Assembly (NCBI GenBank): GCA_937915285.1
Contig: CALDNG010000466.1
Coordinates: forward strand, 1-10,739
From: an uncultured Desulfomonile sp.
Lineage (GTDB): Bacteria > Desulfobacterota > Desulfomonilia > Desulfomonilales > Desulfomonilaceae
Direction: 5' to 3'
DNA: 10,739 nucleotides
Shown: positions 1 through 6,873 of the stretch, in pieces
Layout of the letters: every line of letters begins with the position of its first letter
How positions within the stretch are numbered: the first letter of the stretch is position 1
The notes under the pieces: model-generated
The model's database searches: none
Seen by the model: the letters and a program-made list of their open reading frames with translations, nothing else
Told to the model about the DNA's origin: nothing
Made by a program: the position numbers and the translations under genes

Positions 1-18
1 CGGCCTTTCAATTTAGTG

Positions 19-77
19 AGCCCGGCCGCTTGACGGCGTCTCCCAGCTCGACCCCATCGGTCGGGCTTCTTTTTTTT
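19..77 (+). terminator. Rho-independent terminator of an upstream plus-strand transcript
   Basis: AGCCCGGCCG (19-28) pairs with CGGTCGGGCT (58-67) over ten base pairs including one G-U wobble. The stem is followed directly by TCT and a run of seven T (71-77). The loop is long (29 bases) and itself contains the self-complementary GACGGCGTC. A GC-rich stem followed by a T tract is the classic intrinsic terminator. It must serve a gene or RNA left of the window, because the first gene inside the window starts downstream of it. The long structured loop leaves open that this is the 3' end of a structured RNA. Confidence 0.75.
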
Positions 78-90
78 AGCAGAAATTTTA

Positions 91-108
91 TTCGGATGGA
101 AATCCGAA
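91..108. repeat. Perfect inverted repeat upstream of the glycerate kinase gene
   Basis: TTCGGAT, a four-base GGAA loop, and ATCCGAA form a perfect 7-bp inverted repeat about 80 bases before the glycerate kinase start. No T tract follows on either strand, so it is not a good terminator. It could be an operator for a dimeric regulator or an mRNA leader hairpin. The sequence shows only the symmetry; a function is inference. Confidence 0.4.
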
Positions 109-188
109 AAACAAATTACAGGGTCATTTAGTAATCTACCACATTTGAAACCGAATTGTCCCGCATGATTGAGAAACGGAGTTTGAGG

Positions 189-1349
189 ATGCGCATATTG
201 ATAGCCCCGGATTCATACAAGGGCAGCCTCACCGCCATAGAGGTTGCTGAAGCAATGGAAAGAGGATTTGTTAGGGTCTTTTCGGACGCGCAGGTAACGA
301 AAGTTCCAATAGCCGACGGAGGAGAGGGAACAGTTGAGGCTCTCGTTTACGCCACCGGCGGGAAAATATTTCGGACCATGGTAGCTGATCCTTTGGGGCA
401 GCCGATAGAGTCGTTTTGGGGGGCGCTAGGAGATCGAGAAACAGCGGTGATCGAAATGGCCGCAGCCTCGGGTTTGACACTTGTTCCTCAGAACAAGCGA
501 AACCCCGGTCTGACATCTTCATTCGGAACAGGACAGCTCATCATTGAGGCGATCAATCATGGTTATAGGAAAATAATTCTGGGACTGGGAGGTAGCGCCA
601 CGAATGACGGCGGGTCCGGTATGGCAAGGGCTTTGGGTGTCAGGTTTTTGGATGGATATGGAGCCTCGCTGCCGGAAGGGTGCTTGGCCCTAAAAAATCT
701 TGCACGGATAGATCTTACGGGGATTGATTCCCGGGTTGGTTCTACCGAAATAATTGTTGCATGTGATGTTGATAACCCCTTGTGTGGACCGCTAGGAGCT
801 TCAGCCATCTTCGGTCCTCAAAAAGGCGCTACTCCGGAAATGGTCAGAGAACTGGACGGTTCGTTGAGAACATTCTCGGAGGTCGCATCCAGGGTGATGG
901 GGCGTAATGTGGCCGACATTCCGGGATCTGGCGCAGCGGGTGGTATGGGGGCAGGTTTGCTCTTGTTCACGGAAGCGGTCCTCATGTCCGGCATCCAGAT
1001 CGTCATAGAAGCCACCGGACTGGATAGTTTGATAGAGCGAACGGACCTGGTTGTGACAGGAGAAGGAATGACAGACCGTCAGACTTCCTTTGGTAAAGCT
1101 CCTGCGGGAATTGGCGCATTGGCCAAAAAACATGGAAAGGTAGCCATTTGTCTATCTGGAAGCCTTGGAGAAGGCGCTGAGGATATTCTGGAACACGGCG
1201 TCCAGGCAATTGCAAGCATTACAGCCGGTCCGATGACCCTTGAACAGTGCCTGTCCCAGGCCGCTCCATTGATTGAGAAGGCCGCAATAAGGTTTGCGCT
1301 AACGTTAAGGGCAGGAATGAATCTCTCAAAAATTCCCCAGGACTTCTGA
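189..1349 (+). CDS. glxK: Glycerate 2-kinase (GarK/GlxK family)
   Basis: Predicted cytosolic kinase that phosphorylates D-glycerate with ATP to 2-phosphoglycerate, linking glyoxylate or serine breakdown to lower glycolysis. The 386-residue length is normal for the family. Family signatures visible in order are an N-terminal APDSYKGS (residues 6-13), PIADGGEGT, GLGGSATNDGG, a CDVDNPL stretch leading to FGPQKGA, GAAGGMGAG, and a C-terminal DLVVTGEGMTDRQTSFGK. The reading frame is open from a TTG at 156, but the ATG at 189 is chosen because GGAG (178-181) lies seven bases before it and family proteins begin right at this MRILIAPDS sequence. It is a single gene behind a terminator (19-77), so it probably has its own promoter, although I see no convincing -35/-10 pair. 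It ends 28 bases from the convergent miaB stop, with no clear terminator in the gap. The family is clear; the 2-phospho product is inferred from family membership. Confidence 0.93.
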   Translation: MRILIAPDSYKGSLTAIEVAEAMERGFVRVFSDAQVTKVPIADGGEGTVEALVYATGGKIFRTMVADPLGQPIESFWGALGDRETAVIEMAAASGLTLVPQNKRNPGLTSSFGTGQLIIEAINHGYRKIILGLGGSATNDGGSGMARALGVRFLDGYGASLPEGCLALKNLARIDLTGIDSRVGSTEIIVACDVDNPLCGPLGASAIFGPQKGATPEMVRELDGSLRTFSEVASRVMGRNVADIPGSGAAGGMGAGLLLFTEAVLMSGIQIVIEATGLDSLIERTDLVVTGEGMTDRQTSFGKAPAGIGALAKKHGKVAICLSGSLGEGAEDILEHGVQAIASITAGPMTLEQCLSQAAPLIEKAAIRFALTLRAGMNLSKIPQDF

Positions 1350-1377
1350 TTAGATGTCTCCAGTCAGGTTTAAGCCA

Positions 1378-2703
1378 TTAAACAAGTATTCCCCTGAGCG
1401 AGTGTTTGAGGCCTTCAACAATTTTGACCTGAACCGTCTGTCCCAGCAAATCACCTTTTGTGCAGTCGAAATTCACGATCTTGTTGGTGCGTGTCCTTCC
1501 GAAAGCCTGGCCCCTGTCCACAGAGGGATTTTTCTCCACAAGTGTTTCAACTGTCGATTCCTCCATGGCGAGATGGTAGTCCATGGTGATCCGCTCCTGC
1601 AGTTCATGAACCTGAGCCAGACGCTCCTTTTTTAGTTCTTCGGGTAGGTGTCCATCAAATTTTTCTGCAGCAGTTCCAGGTCTCACCGAATACTTGAATG
1701 AAAATATCTGATCATATTTTATCAGGTCCAAAATAGAGAGCGTGTCCTGAAAATCCTGGTCTGTCTCTCCTGGAAACCCCACTATTATATCTGTCGTAAT
1801 AGCGACATGCGGAATTCTTTGGCGTAGCGCCACTACCTTGCCAATATACAAGTCCCTGTCATATTTCCGACCCATTGCCCTCAAAATGTTGTTGGATCCA
1901 CTTTGAACCGGCAGATGAACATGCTCGCAAACCTTTTCAAGTGACGCCATTGCGTCAATCAGGTCGTGGTCAAAATCCTTTGGATGCGATGTTGTGAAAC
2001 GGATACGTTTGAGTCCGGAGATGCCGTTGAGCGCTTTCAGCAGATGGGCGAAATTAACTCCGGAAAAGGAGTCCAGGCCGTATGCGTTAACATTCTGGCC
2101 AAGTAGGGTGATTTCCCTAATCCCATGGGAGACAAGCCACTGGGCTTCCTCCACTATTTTGTCCAGTGGTCGGCTCTGTTCAGGTCCTCTAGTGTAGGGA
2201 ACAACGCAATACGAGCAAAAGTTGGAGCAACCCTGCATTATGGTGAGAAATGCGCAAACCTGATCTTTTTTAGGCTCCGTGCTTTTCAGATTCAGGGATT
2301 TAACATCATTACAAAAATCAACTTTTGCCAGCCGCAACCTATCGGCCTCAATTTTCTGGAGTAAATCGGGCAATTCAGCAATTTGATGGGTCCCAATGAC
2401 CAGATCTACAATATCTGATCCTTTAAGGAGCTTTTCCCTCTCCTGTTGGGCAACACAACCAGCCACCACCAGTACCATCTTGGGATTGTTCCTTTTTGCC
2501 TGCCTGAACCTACCTACTGCGCTATAAACCTTGTGCTGGGATTTTTCTCTAATAGCGCAGGTATTGATGATGACCACGTCCGCTTTTTTCTCGTCGCTGA
2601 CGGCCCTGAAATTAAACCTATCCATCAATGATGACATTATTTCCGAATCATGGACATTCATCTGACATCCGTAGGTCTCAATATAATAAAATCCTCTTGC
2701 CAA
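1378..2703 (-). CDS. miaB: tRNA-2-methylthio-N6-dimethylallyladenosine synthase MiaB
   Basis: Radical-SAM methylthiotransferase that adds a methylthio group to i6A at position 37 of tRNAs reading UNN codons. The protein is full length at 441 residues. The N-terminal MTTase domain carries the three cluster-binding cysteines C13 (YGCQMN), C49 (INTCAIRE) and C83 (VAGCVAQ). The radical-SAM CxxxCxxC motif is C159, C163 and C166 (GCSNFCSYC), followed by VVPYTRG. The last roughly 70 residues match a TRAM RNA-binding domain. The YGCQMNVHDSE opening and PYTRGPEQSRP are typical of MiaB rather than RimO or MtaB. The start is a TTG at 2703, supported by GGAGAGG (plus-strand positions 2712-2718) with an eight-base spacer; no nearby in-frame ATG keeps the conserved N terminus. 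It is convergent with glycerate kinase and separated from mdh by about 490 bases and two terminator-like hairpins, so it is probably transcribed alone. Confidence 0.97.
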   Translation of the reverse strand: MARGFYYIETYGCQMNVHDSEIMSSLMDRFNFRAVSDEKKADVVIINTCAIREKSQHKVYSAVGRFRQAKRNNPKMVLVVAGCVAQQEREKLLKGSDIVDLVIGTHQIAELPDLLQKIEADRLRLAKVDFCNDVKSLNLKSTEPKKDQVCAFLTIMQGCSNFCSYCVVPYTRGPEQSRPLDKIVEEAQWLVSHGIREITLLGQNVNAYGLDSFSGVNFAHLLKALNGISGLKRIRFTTSHPKDFDHDLIDAMASLEKVCEHVHLPVQSGSNNILRAMGRKYDRDLYIGKVVALRQRIPHVAITTDIIVGFPGETDQDFQDTLSILDLIKYDQIFSFKYSVRPGTAAEKFDGHLPEELKKERLAQVHELQERITMDYHLAMEESTVETLVEKNPSVDRGQAFGRTRTNKIVNFDCTKGDLLGQTVQVKIVEGLKHSLRGILV

Positions 2704-2866
2704 ATTTATAGCCTCTCCAAGTTGATCAATGTTGTTTCGGCTGCAGAAACAGCGTTAATGTTAGCACAAAATCCATGACAGGATATGACAACCCTTTCTC
2801 AGGTCCGAGTTCCAGGGCGACTGCGAAAAAACTATTCACGAGGATGAAATTGTTGCGCACCATTCC

Positions 2867-2872
2867 ATTATA
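2867..2872 (-). promoter_or_regulatory. Possible -10 box for miaB
   Basis: A perfect minus-strand TATAAT lies about 165 bases before the miaB start. At 17-base spacing the -35 position does not resemble TTGACA, so this is only a candidate. It is the best -10 match I see in the miaB upstream region. Confidence 0.2.
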
Positions 2873-3047
2873 AAAAGTTATCATGATATAAGGATGTTAG
2901 TTTTACCCCTCTTCTGTGACCAGTCAAACTGGGAGCTTATGATCAGTTGGTCGCGCGCAAATTTTTAGCATACCAACCCTATCACTAATTTTAGAAGCAT
3001 TCATCGGATGATGATTCCAAAACCGCTGATAATGCCATAAAAAGGAC

Positions 3048-3079
3048 AAAAAAATAGCCCGCCTTAATGATAGGGGGCT
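3048..3079 (-). terminator. Rho-independent terminator, probably for mdh
   Basis: Read on the minus strand, AGCCC (3079-3075) pairs with GGGCT (3060-3056), extended by a C-G and a T-G pair beyond one mismatch. The stem is followed by A and seven T (3054-3048). It lies about 115 bases past the mdh stop and is oriented for mdh transcription. It may act in tandem with the hairpin at 3141-3160, or end a small RNA starting between mdh and this point. Confidence 0.6.
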
Positions 3080-3133
3080 GAGGGTATGGATTAGGAGTCG
3101 TTTGTTGACGATTAATAGTGCAAGTTAGGCGCC

Positions 3134-3160
3134 AAAAACGATAATCCGAATGAGGATTAT
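3134..3160 (-). terminator. First terminator-like hairpin after mdh
   Basis: A perfect 7-bp inverted repeat (ATAATCC 3141-3147, GGATTAT 3154-3160, six-base loop) is followed on the minus strand by CG and five T (3138-3134). It lies 34 bases past the mdh stop. The stem is AT-rich and weak, which may explain the second, stronger hairpin further on. Confidence 0.5.
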
Positions 3161-3194
3161 GATTTCTAATTTCAGTTTTGTCTTTTTTATCGGC

Positions 3195-4130
3195 TTACAG
3201 GAATCGGTCCACCTCGACTACAAGACCTTTAACAGCGGCCACGGATTTCTCGAAGAGAGTTTTTTCTTCCGGAGATAGGTCTACTTCCACAACTTTCTCT
3301 ACACCAGCCGAACCTAGAACCGCTGGAACTCCAACAAACAGGCCAGTATGTCCATATTCGCCATCAAGATAGGCAGCGACAGGAAGCAGCCTCTTTTTGT
3401 CAGCCAATACCGATTTTGCCATTTGGACAGCGGAAGCGGCCGGAGCATAATACGCGCTACCGGTTTTCAGGAGCCCAACTATTTCGGCTCCACCCTGCCT
3501 GGTTCTCTGAACGAGTTCTTCCAGTCGCGATTCGGACATGAATTTTGTTATTGGCACTCCGCCCACGAAACAGTTTTGTTTGAGTGGGACCATGGTGTCA
3601 CCATGTCCGCCCAGCACAAGCGCGTTGATATCCTCTACCGATATTCCGATTTCTTCTGCGATAAACGTCCTGAACCTTGCAGTATCAAGTATTCCCGCCA
3701 TGCCCAGGATTTTTCTCGGGGGTAGTCCTGACTTCTTCCAGGCTGTGTAAACCATTGCGTCGAGCGGATTGGAGACCACTATCATGACGGCGTCAGGTGA
3801 GAACTTGGCGGCTTTCTCGCTGACATCGCCGACGATCCGCACGTTGGTGGACAACAAATCATCCCTGCTCATGCCAGGCTTACGCGCTATTCCGGCCGTA
3901 ACTATAATCAGATCACTATTTGCGGTCGCTTCGTAGTCGTTTACGCCCACTACTTTAGTGTCAACCCCGAGCACAGGTGTGGTCTCGTACATGTCGAGAC
4001 CCTTACCCTGCGGAACTCCCTCGAGAATATCCACAATGACTATATCCCCTAGTTCCTGGGCTGAAGCATAAGCCGCTACTGAGGCGCCGACATTTCCAGC
4101 GCCTATTACCGTGATTTTCTTGCGTGGCAT
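3195..4130 (-). CDS. mdh: Malate dehydrogenase, LDH-like type
   Basis: NAD-dependent oxidation of malate to oxaloacetate in the cytosol, for the citric acid cycle or its reductive branch. At 311 residues it has the length of the LDH-like bacterial malate dehydrogenases. Visible are the Rossmann GAGNVG (10-15), the adenosine-ribose aspartate D34, substrate arginines in ARKPGMSRDDLL (R83, R89), NPLDAM, the D149/R152 pair in GILDTARFR, and the proton-relay histidine H176 in GGHGDTM. Arginine R83 in the active-site loop, where lactate dehydrogenases have Gln, together with the MAGILDTARFRTF stretch, favours malate over lactate. The frame is open to a TTG at 4220, but ATG 4130 is chosen because GGGGAGG (4139-4145) sits eight bases before it and the family begins at this point. 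A consensus TTGACA upstream suggests its own promoter. Confidence 0.95.
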   Translation of the reverse strand: MPRKKITVIGAGNVGASVAAYASAQELGDIVIVDILEGVPQGKGLDMYETTPVLGVDTKVVGVNDYEATANSDLIIVTAGIARKPGMSRDDLLSTNVRIVGDVSEKAAKFSPDAVMIVVSNPLDAMVYTAWKKSGLPPRKILGMAGILDTARFRTFIAEEIGISVEDINALVLGGHGDTMVPLKQNCFVGGVPITKFMSESRLEELVQRTRQGGAEIVGLLKTGSAYYAPAASAVQMAKSVLADKKRLLPVAAYLDGEYGHTGLFVGVPAVLGSAGVEKVVEVDLSPEEKTLFEKSVAAVKGLVVEVDRFL

Positions 4131-4190
4131 GGTGAAAGCCTCCCCTTCATTGAATCCTTTGACATACGCCGATTGACTATTCGAACCTAA

Positions 4191-4220
4191 CAAGTATTCC
4201 GCATTTCGGGTTTCTGTCAA
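4191..4220 (-). promoter_or_regulatory. Candidate mdh promoter
   Basis: A consensus -35 TTGACA lies at 4220-4215 on the minus strand. The -10 is poor: ATACTT at 17-base spacing (4197-4192) or TACTTG at 18 (4196-4191). It would give a leader of about 55 bases before the mdh ATG, and lies just downstream of the preceding gene's possible terminator. Confidence 0.35.
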
Positions 4221-4259
4221 GAAACTTCATGCCGACACCAATTAACGTGAAGCAGTGAT

Positions 4260-4294
4260 AAAAGAACTGTTTCCTCAGTGCCTTAAGGTCAGTT
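4260..4294 (-). terminator. Weak terminator candidate after the membrane-protein gene
   Basis: On the minus strand, AACTG (4294-4290) pairs with CAGTT (4269-4265), and inside it CCTT can pair with GAGG. The structure is followed by C and four T. The stem is short and broken by an internal loop, and it overlaps the stop codon. It would separate the leuS-lptE-membrane protein unit from mdh. Confidence 0.3.
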
Positions 4295-6032
4295 AACGCA
4301 GTTTCACAATTCTGTAACCCTCCCCTTTGAAAACAGGTTCAAACCGCTTGTCATCAAGTAATGCAAAATATTTGGTTTCTCGAAATCTTGAATGGATATA
4401 TGACTGAAATGGCTCAAAATAAATAACACTGTTCCTGTTCCCGTCCCCTAGACTGGAAGCGGCAGACCTCTCAGCCGAGCCAAAAGGCTCAACTCCTTGA
4501 AAGGACTTTGAAATATTTTTAGGCTTGAAGTCCCTTTCCCTCACGATCATATAATCTACGCCATTATCCTGGGCAAATTTTCTGATTGATTCAGGATCGC
4601 TGGAATAGTAAGCGTCAAAAAAATCCATGGTTCGTTTTCTTATGATTTTCCAATAATCGGTAAACCAGGTATGCGAGAGTTCGAAAGTGATGAAGGCCTT
4701 TCTCCGGGCAAAGGTCACAACATTGTCCATGACTTCCGGTGGTCCGGCCACCACGCTATTCTTTGGGGTTTTCAATAGGAATTCGTATAGTTGGGTATCC
4801 TTGGAAAAATTGTAAATACCAACATCGTTAAGCCTCAGCCCACCCATTACCATCACAAATATCAACAAGACTAACAGGTAAAATTTCTTCAGATTTAGTG
4901 ATCTTATGATACTGGAGATACAGATGGCATATATTATTGAATAAAAGAGATTGAACGAAAATTCGATGTAACGTCTGGGTAAAAACAGTTTCATGGCTAC
5001 TTCGTAGGAAACGAAATAAAGTATCAACGAAGCCACGGCCAAATATACAAGGAAGCCCATCCTGGAAAGATCGATATCCCATTTGTTGATTGCGACTGCC
5101 CACAAAATCCCTATCAGACAAGCCGCTCCACTTATTGTGCCTGCCACCGGACCGTAATCGTCATATAGAAGTAAGAGCACCACCGGACGGAACATTTCCC
5201 AATAAAGGTCTGGCCCTGGTTGCAGTTGATAGCGTCCGGACGCGGTGTATTCGATGTGACCGTAAATGTCCACCCATGAAATGAGTTCACCGAATTCTGT
5301 TGATCTCAAAAAAACATGCTGAACCAAAATCGCCAAGGCGCCTGCCAGGACTGGAACGTTGAGCAATACTATTTTTGCCAGGCTATATCTGTGAACCAAC
5401 ATTTCGGCTCGACCCGTCAGTAGCTCCAAGAACTGGCCACCGAAGTTTTTAAGCATATAAAGAGCGTGCGTTAACGAGCACAAAACAAAGATGTATGGGT
5501 TAAAAACCGACTGGATCATGATAGTCAGCCCTGCCCACAAGAGCTTTTCCGACGCTAGAAAATAAATGTACGCCAGCATGAGAGGGTAGGCAAAGCTTTG
5601 AGACATGCCGCCTGATATCTTCGCCATATAACTGGTAAACAAAAATGAGCTTGTGGCAAGAACAACGGATGCGAGTTCATCACTGAATGTGGAGCCGATC
5701 AGGAACAGCAGCGCAGCATTCAAAGTGAACAAGAATGCTGTCAATACCTTGCTGAATTGAACAGGATTCAGGAGACCCGAAAAAACGTAGTAAATGGACT
5801 TGACCCCGACTGGCACATAATTCTCCGCATATCTTGTCAGTAGGTCATCCTGGAATAATTCAGGGTCCAGCCATCTTTGCATCCAATATATCTGCTGACG
5901 AACATCGTCATTGATTACATATGGATTGGTAAGCGCATCAAAATGGCCTAGTGCGTAAACCGTTAGGGTCGCGAAGATGACTATTAAAAGACACTGATTG
6001 CGATTTAATTGATGGGTCGCGACCGATTTCAA
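4293..6032 (-). CDS. Polytopic membrane protein, GT-C glycosyltransferase-like, function unknown
   Basis: I do not recognise this 579-residue protein as a named family. It has a hydrophobic N-terminal segment (about 14-30), then a non-membrane loop with an acidic NDDVRQ motif (D42, D43) and an aromatic- and acid-rich stretch to about residue 80. Some nine further hydrophobic segments follow between about 92 and 400, among them 92-112, 118-135, 145-160, 165-190, 219-240, 285-312, 326-345, 358-378 and 383-399, with LPRRYIEF at 351-358. A soluble C-terminal domain of about 170 residues ends the protein. An acidic pair in the first outer loop, many membrane spans and a C-terminal soluble domain are the layout of GT-C enzymes that use polyprenyl-linked sugars, so a role in envelope glycan assembly is an inference. 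The start is TTG 6032, with GAGG (6041-6044) eight bases before it. It follows lptE by 78 bases and is probably co-transcribed with it. Confidence 0.8.
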   Translation of the reverse strand: MKSVATHQLNRNQCLLIVIFATLTVYALGHFDALTNPYVINDDVRQQIYWMQRWLDPELFQDDLLTRYAENYVPVGVKSIYYVFSGLLNPVQFSKVLTAFLFTLNAALLFLIGSTFSDELASVVLATSSFLFTSYMAKISGGMSQSFAYPLMLAYIYFLASEKLLWAGLTIMIQSVFNPYIFVLCSLTHALYMLKNFGGQFLELLTGRAEMLVHRYSLAKIVLLNVPVLAGALAILVQHVFLRSTEFGELISWVDIYGHIEYTASGRYQLQPGPDLYWEMFRPVVLLLLYDDYGPVAGTISGAACLIGILWAVAINKWDIDLSRMGFLVYLAVASLILYFVSYEVAMKLFLPRRYIEFSFNLFYSIIYAICISSIIRSLNLKKFYLLVLLIFVMVMGGLRLNDVGIYNFSKDTQLYEFLLKTPKNSVVAGPPEVMDNVVTFARRKAFITFELSHTWFTDYWKIIRKRTMDFFDAYYSSDPESIRKFAQDNGVDYMIVRERDFKPKNISKSFQGVEPFGSAERSAASSLGDGNRNSVIYFEPFQSYIHSRFRETKYFALLDDKRFEPVFKGEGYRIVKLR

Positions 6033-6110
6033 TCAATTGACCTCTTATCGAATGTATTACCATGAACGTTTCAATTGGTCATCCGGGCTTGGGCAAGTAG
6101 AATTGGCGCC

Positions 6111-6731
6111 CTAGAAATTGTCGTACATGGCTCTGTGAATCCTCGGCGTCATATCGCGTATCATCTGTGAAATTGCTTTGCGGCGATTCGAAAGTGTGCC
6201 GGGAATCGAATCCGTGACAGTGTAAGTATAGGACGATGCAAAGTCTTTTTTCCATAAAGTCTGCCTGTCCTGATTGCGTTGAAGGTCTGCCTGGACCTTG
6301 AGGACCCCTATTCTCGTGAGTTCCTTGCCATCAGCTCTGTAAGCCGATGGCGTGTCCTCATATGATACAATACTTGTCTTTAGTGAGGCGTCAGCGCCAT
6401 CGGGCAAAAGCTTCATCGTTGAGCCAAGGGAATATTCACGCCTGAGTTCATTGGTCAGTTCGGTTTCAATTCCGGTTATCACCGTGTTGTTCACGACACT
6501 GTTGACGGAGAGAGTTTTCAAGTTTGCAGGAAACTTAGAATCCGTTCTGGAGCCGCCAAAACGGTAACCGCATCCTGACGCCTGCGCTAAACAGAATAAG
6601 ATGATGACGCCAAAGAGGAATTTTGGGTGACTTCTGAAAGAAACTTTTCTTCTCAAGCGCACTGATTCATATTCTTTGAATAGAATTCCGAGAGTATTTC
6701 GAACAGAAGTAGTGTTACCAAAATTCCCCAT
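6111..6731 (-). CDS. lptE: LPS-assembly lipoprotein LptE
   Basis: Outer-membrane lipoprotein that plugs and helps assemble the LptD barrel, which places LPS in the outer leaflet. The protein has a basic stretch (R25, R27, R28, K29, R33, K37), a hydrophobic core (38-49), and a lipobox-like ASGC at 51-54, followed by GYRFGG. GCGYRF after the lipid cysteine is the usual LptE opening. The mature part (about 150 residues) contains LKTLSVNSVVNNT, ELTNELRREY and a C-terminal RRKAISQMIRDM helix, as expected. The start is uncertain: the only ATG (6731) lacks a Shine-Dalgarno sequence and implies a 53-residue signal peptide, while GTG 6662 (residue 24) would give a more normal signal of 30 residues but also lacks a good site. 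It lies downstream of leuS, the common leuS-lptE arrangement of proteobacteria; the holA that often follows is not here. Confidence 0.88.
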   Translation of the reverse strand: MGNFGNTTSVRNTLGILFKEYESVRLRRKVSFRSHPKFLFGVIILFCLAQASGCGYRFGGSRTDSKFPANLKTLSVNSVVNNTVITGIETELTNELRREYSLGSTMKLLPDGADASLKTSIVSYEDTPSAYRADGKELTRIGVLKVQADLQRNQDRQTLWKKDFASSYTYTVTDSIPGTLSNRRKAISQMIRDMTPRIHRAMYDNF

Positions 6732-6761
6732 TAGTTTTGACTAGTCTACAAAAAATGCGCT

Positions 6762-6774
6762 TATCATCGTGATA
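6762..6774. repeat. Short inverted repeat before lptE
   Basis: TATCA-TCG-TGATA is a perfect 5-bp inverted repeat. On the minus strand a six-T tract (6755-6750) follows after seven bases. The stem is short and AT-rich and the T tract is displaced, so any attenuating effect on lptE is doubtful. Confidence 0.25.
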
Positions 6775-6790
6775 TTGGGCGGATAGGTTT

Positions 6791-6842
6791 AGCTTGATAA
6801 CAATCAACTGACAACACATCGTGTTTTGATCATTATCAAGCT
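6791..6842. repeat. Long compound inverted repeat between leuS and lptE
   Basis: Twenty base pairs form within 52 bases. AGCTTGATAA (6791-6800) pairs perfectly with TTATCAAGCT (6833-6842). After a CA/CA internal loop, ATCAA (6803-6807) pairs with TTGAT (6826-6830). After a one-sided five-base bulge CTGAC (6808-6812), AACAC (6813-6817) pairs with GTGTT (6821-6825) around an ATC triloop. It starts 32 bases past the leuS stop. No T tract follows directly on the minus strand, so it is more likely an mRNA stabiliser, processing site or small-element remnant than a simple terminator. Confidence 0.75.
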
Positions 6843-6873
6843 ATTTGATTTATTGCCACAAAAAAACTGTTGG

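Larger units (their letters stand above)
2704..3194. other. Gene-poor stretch between miaB and mdh
   Basis: About 490 AT-rich bases without a convincing gene. It holds the miaB ribosome-binding site (2712-2718), a minus-strand TATAAT at 2867-2872 with no good -35, a 45-codon minus-strand reading frame (2726-2863) without a ribosome-binding site, a short CCAGT/ACTGG hairpin (2920-2932), and two minus-strand terminator-like hairpins (3048-3079 and 3134-3160). The space between the hairpins and miaB could hide a small RNA, but nothing in the sequence requires one. Confidence 0.6.

Noticed and set aside
156..188. Upstream TTG (156) and ATG (165) starts for glycerate kinase
   Set aside because: Neither has a ribosome-binding site, and the family begins at the MRILIAPDS encoded from 189.
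2775..2873. A 32-codon plus-strand frame in the miaB-mdh gap
   Set aside because: No Shine-Dalgarno sequence, no recognisable features, and length expected by chance.
2920..2932. CCAGT-CAA-ACTGG hairpin
   Set aside because: Only five base pairs with no T tract on either strand.
3348..3725. 125-codon open frame on the plus strand within mdh
   Set aside because: Antisense to conserved catalytic parts of mdh, with no independent support.
4131..4220. N-terminal extension of malate dehydrogenase to a TTG at 4220
   Set aside because: The strong Shine-Dalgarno sequence before ATG 4130 and the family N terminus both place the start at 4130; the TTG belongs to a -35-like TTGACA.
6033..6070. Repeated TCAATTG near the membrane-protein start
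   Set aside because: The element is short, AT-rich and itself palindromic, so two copies 30-40 bases apart carry little weight.
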